In this document: one piece after another, positions 38,466 through 50,400 of the stretch | Layout of the letters: the number at the start of each line of letters is the position of its first letter | Numbering within the stretch: position 1 is the stretch's first letter | Source: Lethocerus indicus | Taxonomy: Eukaryota > Arthropoda > Insecta > Hemiptera > Belostomatidae | DNA length: 64,000 bases | Direction of reading: 5' to 3' | Assembly: GCA_019843655.1 (NCBI GenBank) | Contig: JACDQD010000102.1 | Coordinates: 1,063,501 to 1,127,500 of the forward strand | Position numbers and translations under genes: made by a program | The notes under the pieces: model-generated | Database searches by the model: none | Seen by the model: the letters and a program-made list of their open reading frames with translations, nothing else | What the model was told of the DNA's origin: nothing

Positions 38466-41029
38466 CATATATTTGCGTTTGTTCGAAGTTTTGTTTCGGT
38501 GTGTTTCCCAGTATCGTAGAACACAAAGTTAGGGCTGGGTTCCGTGAAATATAAAATTCCGATGCGGTGTTTTTAAAGTGTACAGTGTTATTGCGACGTT
38601 TATTTTTAAGAGGCGGTTATTTTGCGTTTACGACTTAATGAAGTTGGTGTATTTCAGATTAATATCCGATGTTGTCCGTCACTTGGATGATCAACGTGCA
38701 CGTGCCGAAAGTGCGAGAGAACTATTCTCTCCTAACTGTGAAGTTCAGCGGGTAATTTGAGTCCTATATTAAGTTTAATATGCTTTAAAATTTCTTTGTT
38801 TTTGGATTCATGAATGTGAGTTGGATTCAACTTACATTGAACTTCTTCATTCTCAAGAGGTTCTTATTCATTTGAAACTGTATTAGTCATACATATATAT
38901 CTGAAGTTGTAAAAAGTCTGTTAAAGTTAGTAATATTAACTCGGAGCCAATATTCAACAAAAATGTGAAATGCAGATTTACCTATTTTGCACCTTATACT
39001 AGATATTCAATTATTAATGATCTAGAATATTCAAATGAAATACAATATAATATGTATGAAATTATTTGAATATTAAAATTCATTTATGTTGATTATATTA
39101 TTCCAAATTTGTCAGGTGAAATTACGGGATTATTGTGATAAGCTGATGTTTACCGATCCAATAAATTATGGAAGAAAAGCAGAAGAGTTGTTGTGGAGGA
39201 AAGGATTTTACGATGTTGTTACAACGGTAAAACGATTGAATAAGGTAAATAGGTTACTATTTGGTTCTTGGACTTAATAATTTAATCATTAGCATAAAGA
39301 AAATCTCATTTAAAGTGTAAAGTAATTGTTATTTCTCAAGCATATAACAATTGTTTATTTTATACTGATTAATTAATGGTGTAGCTATTTTTTGTTTTAA
39401 TTTATCAGAGCTTACTTGTTATTTTGTGCTTTGTAATCTCATCACTGTCAAACATAATGTGCTTTCCAAAGTTTGTTTCAAAGAGCAGTGAAAACGGTCA
39501 TCCTAACCTGCACATTACCTTGTAAACAGTTATTGTATTTAATCAATGTTCAAGTGCTGATAAATCAAAAGGATTTAAATAAAACTGTGAGAAAGAGTTC
39601 ATTCAAATTGTTTTTGAAAGTGGCAACTTTGCATTTTTAATTAGATATTACTGCAGTTTCCTAAGTATGGGTTCTTATCTTTTCTATGGTGATAAATAAA
39701 ATAAAATAAAATAATTTTTTACTTATTATTATTAAATTTAGATTTTCAAATGACATTGAGTTTATTTTATTTCTATTATTTTCTAGTAAACCATTATTTT
39801 CAAGTCACTTCCTGAGGGTGATTATAAGTACTGCTGATATAATATAAAATATAAATTATATTGACTACTATATTAATGTAGCTATGTATGAGTCATACAA
39901 AGCCATTTGGCATTTTGATTTGTTGGTTGCTTAGGTCTGTTTCTAAACAAGTAAAAAATAATAATGTATTTGTTAACTAGAACCCACAGCACCTAATTCA
40001 TAATAGACATTGTTTTATTTATATCAGACCATATTTTAGATGGTTATTCCAACATATGTAGGTACATTTATTTTCAGTACATGGCATGAACCTACAAGAC
40101 CTGTAAATTGAGTCCAACCTTTTGTTTTGCTATTGGCATACTATAATAGACGTAAATGTTTCTTATGTAGTTAATATATTTAGCAAACATTTCAATTTAT
40201 ATTATTTACAACATTCTACAAAGGTAATGATAGTTTGATTATCATGAAGTTGTGAATACCACTTCAGTTGATCTTAGACTATTTAATTATTTATTTCAAG
40301 GTCGTTAAATAGAGGCCTTTTTAAAATTAGTCTATTAGTTCATAGTTTGGACAAGTATTAAAGTTTGAATGCCATAGGTTATGTATCATTTTGAAGAGTT
40401 GGCAAATTTCCTATAATAGTAAATATTCTTACTGTAAAAAATAACTTCTTTTGACCTTGAAACAAAATCAACATGGGCTTATCAGTACCACCAATTCTGC
40501 AACTGTTAGGGAAATAATATTTAATTATATTATAATACTAATTAAAATTTCCAAAAATAATCAACTTCATAGATTATAAAACAAATCTTTTTTACAGACT
40601 GAATAATTTTAATTTGTATGTATTAATATAGATATTTATTTTATTTTCATTATATTAATTTTGTTTGATTGTTTCAACTTTAGTAGTTTAATAAATTATG
40701 TATCCTACTATAGTGTGATATTATTTTAGGCAGGAACATTAGACCAGTTGGATGTGGCTCTGGTGAAGTGTCACTTACAATCCGGGATTGGGCACTACCA
40801 CCATCTTGTGATGAAGCTTCAATCCCACTATAGGTTGGATTTGAGAGGAATAGTTGATTTCCCTCTTCTGGTCACTGATCATGGGCTCAAGAAAGGTATT
40901 TTTTCTTTTAACTCTCTTTTGTCATAACTATAAAAACGGGAAGTGACATTGGTTTTATTGAGACAAAGTAAGATAACAGAGGAGAAACCCCCCCCTTTCA
41001 TTAATAAAAAATTAATATTTTATTTATTA

Positions 41030-41103
<74 letters not shown>

Positions 41104-41557
41104 ATCCAAATTCTTTATAAGTCTCTCTAATGATAAAGTATTTAGATATTGAAAAGAGAGTAGAAAATTATAGAACACATTAAGAATTCTTTAGAAATGT
41201 AAATTGCAAACTATTCTCGCTATATTCAGTTGAAATTTAGTCATAATAATCACCTAATAGGTCTTCATAGTCAATATTTACGTAATTTATATCTCAAATG
41301 GAAGAAATATTTTCTATATTAATACAGAATTATTTTATAGAATTAAACATTAAATTGTTATATTATTTTGATCAGATAAAAACTGGTGGTCAAGTAAGGC
41401 TATAGAAAGTGCGGCTCTTGAGTGGGCCCATCAGGCAATACACAGGTGCCTAATCTATTTGGGAGATCTGAGTCGTTATGTTACTGACATTGATTCCACC
41501 AATGACCACAATCTTGCTTCAAGATATTATGCTCAGGCAAGTATTTTTATATTATTT

Positions 41558-41594
<37 letters not shown>

Positions 41595-44500
41595 TTTTAA
41601 ATTATTTACATTATGATTATTAACCTTGCAATAATCTGAAATAAGAACTTGATGATAGGTACTAGGTATGACATTTGATTCTTGAGTTCTAGAATATTTT
41701 ATATATATTTTAGTTAAAGGTAACATTTTATGGTATTATTGTTATTCTTAGGCTCTTAACTGGAAACCTGAGTGTGGAATGCCACACAATCAGCTTGGGA
41801 CTCTAAATACAGGCAAAAATTATGGTCTTGATTCAGCTTATAATTATATGAGATGGTAACTATCAAATTTATATTTCATTAATTTATTATACTAGAAATA
41901 CTTATTTCATAAAACTCCAAGTGTAATATTATTTACAGCCTTAGCTGTGTACAGAAGTTTGAAGGTGCTGAAGGAAATCTGCAACATTTATTGGAAAATA
42001 ATGCTCGCACGGCAGCTGAATTAAAACGATTGAAAGAAACACCAGCACTGCAAAAACTTATTCTGGGATTCATTCAGATAACACATTCATTGTTTTATGA
42101 CAAACAGTATGGTGCTTTCAGTCAAGTAAGTATTGATCAGATAAAAAATGTAATTAATTCTAGTCGTATATTCTACTTTTAAGCCCCAGACATATTGTTG
42201 AATTGTACTTTTAAAATACTCATCTTTTTGCTGTAGTATAAATTTATATAAACATTTATGGTTCCAGTTTTTAAGTTGACTTAAAAATTACTACTGTAAT
42301 AATTTAAACAATAATATTCACTGACATTGATATGATGACATGGAAATGAATACAAAGGCACTGATAGAAATAAATAATTATAAAGACTATCAGTAAAAAC
42401 CTTTGATATAGTTGTCATTAACTGTTGATTAAAAAACTTAAGTATACATTTTACTACATTGTTTTAATATAGATTCATTTTCATTTGTATGTTTGAATTC
42501 AGCTATATTTCTAAGTGCCATTATTCAATTTCATGTGTTTACAGCAAGTAATAAACTCTCATTTAGTAATTATTTAAAGTAAAGAATGATTTACTGATTA
42601 GATTTAGATTTAATGTTTATTAGAAAAGGACAGAAAGAAAAATTTTAAAGTGATAAATATTTACTGCAAGGTTTATTAAGCAAGACAACTCAATGAGATT
42701 CTGTGTTATTTTTTTTTATGGGTGTTGTTAAAGGAAAGGTTTGAGTTTTATAAAGAGGCATATAGTACAATGAAATTTTAAAATCTGTAGAATTGAACTT
42801 ATATTCTATGTGTAGATGTGACATACAATATCATATATATAATATAATGAGGCATGAACCAAAGAGAATCCAATGAGATATGCTTTCTAATGAAATGTAC
42901 TATAAAATAATATAACAACCTTTCTAAAACAAATTTAGTACTTGTTAGAAATATTATTTTTATAATTTTTTTACTAGTTATGCAATGAAGCAATGACTGC
43001 CTTAAATATTTGTCTGACTGAAATGGAACCTAGTCCTGTTAATGGCAAATCTGAAGGAGAGTCCCAAAAGCTCAACGATGACATATTGTTCAAGATGGTT
43101 GTAATTTCAATTATGTGTGTTGAACGTCTGAAATCAAAAGGTAAGAGGTAAATGTCTTAATTTTTTAAAACATCAATTTCAATACCAATTATTTTGATCA
43201 GTTTATATTCTCTTGTAGAATATGATAATAAATAATAACAGCATAATTCTAAGAGGCAGAAAATTATTCATTATATTGTTAATATTTGTTTACATATGAT
43301 ATATAGAATTTATCTCAATTTTATTTGAATTATGTATCCTAATTAAATATCAAGAGAAAAAAACATTATCAAGGTATATTCGTCTGTGCATTGAGATTTC
43401 AGATTTAGTGTGTCCTCTCTAATTTAATTATATACTATTTTTTAATTGTAGGTTCACCTCATACAATGGGTGGAGTGGCATTAAGCCTTTCTCTGATATC
43501 TCAAGTTATTCAGTGTGCTGTGACAAGGCTTGAACTTGTGCTTCCTCCGAGGTCAGCTCCTCTACTGAAAAATGGTTTTAAGCAGAGAAGACGTAGAAGA
43601 CGTAGGAGGAGTATTTCACACGCATCATCTGACATGAGTGAAGGTCTGTTCCAAAAATGTGTGTTCTTCAATATTTATAATTTTATGGTGCTTATTTAAT
43701 AGATATGCAATTTAACATTAGAGAATATATTAATATTAATAAGAATTGATAAATTAATTTCACTGCAGTCTGCATTCGCAATTATATTTCATAATTTTTT
43801 AAATGTTTATTGTATTATTTATAGAATATCAGTTCAAGGGTTTTATCTTAGCATTGGTCATTTGAATTAATCTACATAACTCTCCTGGTTACTTTTGTAT
43901 TGGTTTATGACCGGTTTGATAAATCAGTTACAGCTGTTTAATAATATTTAATACTAGAGATTAGATGTTCAGGAATAAATGAAAATCCATTTAGAATTCT
44001 TTTTCATATGAAGGAAGTACTGAAATAGTTTTAAAGAGCCAGCAATTATTCATATTGGAAATTGAAAGATTTAATGGGATACATCACTCATTATTCTGAT
44101 ATTGTGTCTGTTATTGTATTTTTGTTGATAAATTCACATATTCTGAACACGAAATAATAATCAGACTGACAGATTTTTCATTTTATTTAATTAAATATCT
44201 GTGAACTGATATTGGTATTTCATAAAAATGACTAAGAACTGAGCGTAGTGCTTTCTGTTAACACTAATTAGAAATGCTTAGGTTGTCTTATTATTTCTGC
44301 TTATCTAATTGCTGAATTTTTATCTGTTATCTTAGGAATGGTGATAAATAATTTTGAGATAGCTTGTAAATGTTTCACAATAATGTGAAGCAAGTAAATA
44401 AAATAGAAAGATAATGATATAATAATTGCCTTTTGCAGTTAAATGAATTTATAAATTTGTTTAATTTTATTTTCAGTTCATAATTAAACTTTTTAAACTT

Positions 44501-46143
44501 ATTTTTAACTAAAGGGCATCTGTTATGGCTCCTGTAGAAATATTTTAATGTCTCATTTAAAAAAGATTTCCTGCAATTGAGGGAAAAGTTAACAAATTAA
44601 TACCATTTAAATTTGTATTTTTTCAGATGACACCGAATCCATATGCAGTTTGGACTCTAATATAAGTGAAGAAGGTTTAATCTTTGATCATTGCAATGAT
44701 TCTGATGACGAATTTCTTCCCAATGGTATGAAATTATATTAATAATGTATAAATGTAAAGGAGATAGTATGTATTGATAATTAATATAGAATATTTATCA
44801 ATTCATTTAATACTTTTTCAGGGAATGGATTAGAGAAAAACAAGGTAAATGGGCTTTCATATTCTAGTGAAGAAGAAAAGTCAAAGTTAAGTTCAGAACA
44901 CAATGGAATAATTCAACCCTGGCACCACCCAATCCTTACAGAAAATAAAGCTTTTCAACACATTCATAGAGTTTGTCGAAATGGTTATATCATGCAAAGC
45001 ATTAAGGTAAATTTTCACAATTTACAGTTTTTCTAGTTTGTCATTGTCTATTTTTAGTTAATAAAAATTGATATGCAAAAAATTGCATATTAATTGTATA
45101 TACTATATATAACAATATAGTATATAAAATAAATTAATTCATTGTTACATACTATTACATACATTTTATTAGATTTTGATTAAACTACAATCTGTTTTAA
45201 TATTCACTGATTTATTTTGCAGGTTTGTTGTGATTGGCTATCAGATAATATTGCTTTAGTAAAATCTTGTGGTCCTAGCTGTGGACTTCTTATTTCTCGT
45301 TTAGTTGCCCTCTTGAATCACATATCAGCTGTACCAAATCTGAAGAATATAAAGGATAATTTTGAAGAAGGTAATCTATAAAGGCAATATTAATAATATA
45401 TGTGTGTATGTAGTAATATATGTTTTAATATTGGACAAACTGATAGAAGAGAAATAAATCGTGTATTTTTTATGTTTATAATATGTTGGGTATTCTGCAT
45501 GCTTGAGCAGTCTGCAAGGGGTTGCAGGGGCTGCAACCATATAAGTGCTCTTTAATCTGTTGAAGAAAAATCCTGTTTAATAGCAATACATTTTTCTAAT
45601 AAATATGTTTTCTTAATATTATTTTATATTCAAACCATCTTCTTTTCCAAATTATGCAAATTTTGTGGTTTACAAGTTTTGATTATTGATTTTCTTAATT
45701 ATTTATTTTTAAGGTATTATGACAGAAGAGCTTTTATGTAGCATTGCACTTCCTGAAGATGTCAATGTCAGAGGTTTGATTGGTTTGCAAACATCACATA
45801 CTAAACTTAACTGGAATTTTCTTAAAACAAGAGTTCTGGAGGCTAAGCAAGAAGTAGGTTTGAAAACATCCAATTAAACATTTTTAATATCACTTTAGAG
45901 ATTTGAAAAAGTCTAGTGATTGTATAATGTATTAAATTACATCATTGTCCAAGTTTGTTTTTCTGTTACAGTTGAATATTACAAATGTTATTTATAATTT
46001 GTTTTTAGACTTATGCTCGCACCTGCAAACTTGTTAAGTTTGGTATAACACTTGCTCAATCTGGCGAAGTTGGGCTGAATTACAATGAACCAAAGCAGTG
46101 GTTTAACACAGAATTACTGGAAAAGAATGGAATCAAACCACAA
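38319..46143 (+). CDS. SMG5: SMG5 nonsense-mediated decay factor, 5' exons (partial, no PIN domain)
   Basis: Fourteen plus-strand exons give 658 codons in one continuous frame: 38319-38389, 38658-38751, 39116-39244, 40730-40895, 41376-41536, 41752-41855, 41939-42125, 42978-43140, 43452-43643, 44627-44725, 44822-45006, 45223-45370, 45714-45853, 46009-46143. The TPR/14-3-3-like region of the EST1/SMG5-7 family is clear: NYGRKAEELLWRK, HRCLIYLGDLSRY, GMPHNQLGTL. A run of eight Arg (residues 404-411) and a Ser/acidic linker follow, then the helical region (CCDWLSDN, LPEDVNVRGL). SMG5 works with SMG7 on phosphorylated UPF1 to recruit decay factors. Intron 5 is GC-AG; all others are GT-AG. The last exon ends at an open donor (CAA|GTAAGT), and the C-terminal PIN domain is not found in the remaining 17.8 kb. 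Read-through from 46144 adds 16 codons before a stop. Confidence 0.93.
38429..38472. repeat. (AT)n microsatellite in SMG5 intron 1
   Basis: AT array with two interruptions (GT at about 38451 and CA at about 38466). It starts about 40 nt after the exon 1 donor in a 268-nt intron. Confidence 0.9.
39245..40729 (+). other. SMG5 intron 3 (1.5 kb)
   Basis: AT-rich and CpG-poor. Phase 0 at both ends (…RLNK | AGTLD…). No nested coding sequence or RNA gene was recognised. Confidence 0.7.
41037..41101. repeat. (TA)n microsatellite in SMG5 intron 4
   Basis: The longest pure array in the window, 65 nt of alternating TA. It begins 141 nt after the exon 4 donor and lies in a 480-nt intron. Confidence 0.95.
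41534..41542 (+). promoter_or_regulatory. GC-type 5' splice site of SMG5 intron 5 with adjacent GT
   Basis: The exon 5 end reads CAG|GCAAGT. Joining CAG (41534-41536) to GCT at 41752 gives YYAQALNWKPECGMP, the conserved SMG5 sequence, so the donor must be GC. The nearest GT (41541-41542) is 4 nt further on. Using it would add GCAA and make the next codons AGC TCT TAA, a premature stop. Confidence 0.8.
41561..41592. repeat. (AT)n microsatellite in SMG5 intron 5
   Basis: A 32-nt AT array. It begins only 24 nt after the GC-type splice donor in a 215-nt intron. Confidence 0.95.
42126..42977 (+). other. SMG5 intron 7
   Basis: An AT-rich intron of 852 nt with phase 0 ends (…GAFSQ | LCNEAM…). Nothing else was recognised. 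Confidence 0.7.
43644..44626 (+). other. SMG5 intron 9
   Basis: An AT-rich intron of 983 nt that splits a Ser/acidic linker. The donor is weak (GAAG|GTCTGT). No other content was recognised. Confidence 0.65.
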
Positions 46144-47430
46144 GTAAGTTTAATTTACCATATAACCTGGACTGACTTTGGTTACATTTCATAACAAAAG
46201 TGTTTATTTCCATTAATCTTTTTTTTTGTCCCAGACATGGACTATTGTCCATGGACATACAATATAATGCATGTTATTTATTGATGGGTTTTTGGTGATA
46301 TAATATGTCTATTTAAAGAAAAAATTTAATTTAATAAGTACAGAGAGTATTTATACATCATACATAGGGTTGAATTTATGAAGGAAGGGAAATTTCTTAC
46401 CTAATATGATTCCACTATCATGAATGTTGTCATCATCTTTTCTATATAAATATCATATTCATTTTTATTAGTCCAAAATCATAATATTTGAAAAATAGAA
46501 AATTTTAGTAATTAATATTTTGTTAATATATGTAACAACTATTATTTACTCCTCTGTTAATAACATTAAGTGGAGACTTCATGATGGATGGATGAAATAC
46601 TTTTATCCTTAGTTACTACTTTATTTATAATGACAGTGTTTCATTTAAGGAATATTTTACATTTGAATGGTTGGCATAGAACCATATGTAGCATATTATA
46701 TTACATTTCCAAAATAATGATGATATATTAATTACCCTGATTTTAATTAAAACCTTGCACATTATTAAGTTTAATATAACATATTGAAAACTTAAAATAA
46801 CCAATTACATTAATTCTAGTTTCAATAATTTTTGAAAATAATAAAATATTAAAGGGAATCTAGTGTGAAGAGAAAATCATAATAATTTAATTAAATGAGT
46901 AAGAAATATGCATATTTATATTTTTATTTGGTACCTGTAGGATATGACTAAATTGTTCCATATACAAACATTTTGTTTGACAAAAATATTTTTTGTATTG
47001 TCTGATTCTCTTATAACTTCTCTTATAACTATTCTCTTATTTCTCTTATGGATAACTTTATGAGCAGAGTTTTCAAATTGAACAAAAGAGAACTAGTTAT
47101 TTTGTATATTGTGTTTATTATTAGTGCTGCAAGACCCACTTTTTTTTAGATATTTTTGAAAAGGAGACACTGATTATATAAATCAAGGAATAGCATATTC
47201 TAAAATACTTTCCTGTGAATTTACCTGTTATGGATTTTGTCTTTCGTGTGGTTGAGCATTTTGTGCTATCACTTAGGATTGAAATAGGTAAATTTTCTAT
47301 TGAAAAAATGTTTTGAATTTGTGGAAATTGTGCACTTCAGTGATACCAGTTTTGAAGGGGGCTATGTTGGCCATGTATCATGAATATCCATAGAATGAGC
47401 TCTAGTAGAAGTTAATTTCCAGTAAAAAGA
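46144..47430 (+). other. AT-rich sequence after the last visible SMG5 exon
   Basis: It starts with a good splice donor (GTAAGT) and keeps the AT-rich, CpG-poor composition of the SMG5 introns up to about 47.43 kb. I looked for a following exon of the helical or PIN region and found none. An AATAAA occurs near 46837, so intronic polyadenylation is possible. Confidence 0.5.
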
Positions 47431-50400
47431 AAACCGGGTCCACAAAGCAACTTGATTTCAAGTATTGTTTAAGGTGGTGGGGAGGAATATTACGGGGGGG
47501 GGGAGGAAGAAGAAATCTGGTGGTACAGAGAAAACAAGAGACAAACACAATATGAGGGATTGGTTATTCGACCCGCCGCGGAATATTTACAATATTACAA
47601 TGAACACGTGGCGGTATGGGGATGAACCCGAACTACCATTGCCTGCACGGTCATCTTTCCCGACCCGCCCCGCCATATCCAATATCGTTCGCCAAATATT
47701 GATTTAGTAAAACAGGTTTTCATGCACGTTTCATTTTTTGGTGTGTGGGCGCGGGGAGGTGAAGTGGGCGAGGAAAACGATGGGAAGGGCAAGAGGAGAG
47801 GGAGTGCATTGCCGAGAGGGCAGTAGTCCTTAGGCGGAGGGGTGAAACAAAGCAAACAGAAAAGAGCGGAAAGAGGAGTAAGGGTTGGGGGCGGTGGGTG
47901 AGAACTGTGGCCCAGATAAACAGCCCTCCACCCCAACGTTAGCCCTTATCAAACACACCCCCTCATATGTCTCTCCCGTACTCCCTTTCTGTTTCTCTTT
48001 CCACTGGCACGTAGCTCACACGCGCGCACAACATACACCTACACACACGACGTGTTCCCCCCTACCGTCCCAAATCAACTGAACCTCTGTTGCCCTTCCT
48101 TTACACACACACACGCACACACCTCTCTTCCTCGTCCTCTCTCTCACACGCCCCGCCCACCGGTAAATATTGGCTGCCGGCGGCACTGATATACTCCGAC
48201 AAAATATTGGGATTGTGCCGTGGCAATCCAAACATGAGACTTGTTTGTTCCAACTAAAAATTGTTATTTCTTGAGTTTTGGAGTGAGGTTAAAGAGAACA
48301 TTATTGCTATAACCGCATTTGTTAAAAAATTTTAAATTAATAATTTCTGTTCTGTATTTAATATCTGTTGGTAAATAAATGAACGAACGGCCGGGTAAAT
48401 TTAGCAAATTAACTAATGCGAAGAGGCCTATTTAAAAATATCTCCGAACTGTTACTGCATATATTATTGCTATCGTATGGTCGTGGGCTAAATGATATCG
48501 CCAGTAAAAGTGCATTAGTAACATCGGGAAGTCTTGCTTACCTCGTGAGCGTAGCGTACACATGGGCTCTCGTTGGACCATTCCTGATAATAATATGATT
48601 AGTATAACAGAACAAGCGAGAGAACGAGATAGAATTTCGATTTTATAGAAAGCGTAAGCAACGTACTACAGACAGTAAAACCTACTTTCGTAGAAAAGGT
48701 GTTCGTTGGTTCGATTCCCAGTCGATCAGATTTTTTTACCTCGGCCAGATGTGTGCGCGTTTCGTTATTCGAAAATTCGGGTCTATCGATTGAGGAGGGG
48801 AAACCGTTGCGTGGGTCGAGTGGCGTCGGTTGTCCGAATGAGAGATCCGGTTCATACATATGTAAAGGAGCAGCGGGACGTCGGCGGCGTTGCCGCCATT
48901 AGTTGATTGCCAGAGCGAGAGAGAGAGAGAGAGAGAGATAGGACCGGCCCCAAGGATGTGGAGGAGGTAGGATATTGCCACCGGAGAAGGATCCGAAACG
49001 AAATAGAGGCCGAGGGAAAGAAATAAGCGGCGAGGAGGAAAAAGAGGAGCAGTAGTTACGGGGAGTCGCGGGGGACGGGGGACTTTAATAATGCATTGGA
49101 ACAAGGGTTGCTGCGGTGGCGGAGAGGGAACTAGGGTAGGAGAGATAGGGCTGAAATGGAGGCGGGGGCTGTGAGGGGGATTAGGGAGCGCCGAATCACA
49201 CCCTGAGGGGAATCACGTCCCTTGCAATTCCCTCTTCCCCCTCTCCGCCCTATGCCCAGACAACATTCTACTCCCTCAAACTAAATTGATTAGAAAGTGT
49301 TTGATCGAGGTATCCCTTTCCCTCCCTTGGGGCTTCCGTATAAGTGATATCGGGGCTCAATCCTGTCCTATTTACTAGCGGCCTGGCGCACTTTATGAAA
49401 ATAATTTCGCCGTATAATAGAGTTTGTTTTTTAAACAAAGTGGTCTGTCTTTCTGATATACGAGTGGCTTTAGTGGTTTCGGTGGTAGTTACGAATGCTG
49501 TCCAAGACTTTAAAAAGTAAATATAATTTTGAATTAAAAAATCGTGTATTAAAGACGTCGATGGGAAGGAATTTATAACAGGAGTTATCATGCTACCTTT
49601 AAACAAAATTTTAAAAATTAATCTAATTTGCTTAGATGTATTTTAAAACGATTTGAGATGTTAATAATCCCACTTTCTCTGATACATTACAATTGGCTCC
49701 TATTTTATTTTTTATTTCGATATTTTGTTTTTTCTGAAAGAATAGTTTTTCCTTTCATGTATCACTTCTCGAAATAAGGACGAACGTTTAAAATTTACAT
49801 TTTCCGTTGATTGTAAATAATTTGTTATAGTTGGTTAAAAATCTATCAACAATTTGTTTCATTTGGTTATAAATTTCAGTGTGTAAATCCAAAAAGAAAA
49901 TCTCTATTGTTCTGTTACTAGCTCCCTTTACGCCACCGCCCGTTCTCTTTCCGTCCTATCTCTCGCTCTGTCTCTCTCTCGTTGCTGCACACCTCATAAA
50001 AGTAGGTGGCGGAACAGGGGTTTGTGTGGTGTTTCGTGACGGTGGTGGTGGTGGTGGTGGTGGGGGTTGCGGGGTGCAGAGTTTGCAGATGGCTTTGAGA
50101 AACTAATGAGTATAAAATATGAGCCTCCCCTCCCTTCCGACCATCCCCGTGTTGACTCTCCGCTGTTTGAACTGGTGGGATGTGGCGTCGGGACGGGGGA
50201 AGCCCCCATGAATATTTATTACACAGGTTACTGCTGTACACTCAGCGACCGAGCACCGCTCTCTTTCCCTCTTTGTCTCCTATTCCCCCTACTCTTCTCT
50301 TTCTCTTCGTGTCTACATTTTCTATCCTCATCGTATATTACCCTATTTTTTTTATTCCGTTCACAAGTCACCCCCTGTCGGTCTGGCAAATTTAGCATCG

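Noticed and set aside
46230..46310. Possible SMG5 exon after a TTTTTTGTCCCAG acceptor
   Set aside because: All three frames stop within about 20 codons and none resembles the SMG5 helical or PIN region.
48416..48598. 60-codon hydrophobic plus-strand ORF
   Set aside because: Short and unsupported by splice or promoter context; no family resemblance.
48655..48735. B-box-like GGTTCGATTCC, possible tRNA gene
   Set aside because: The expected 5-bp T-stem does not pair, and no A box or acceptor stem lies at the right distance. At most a SINE remnant.
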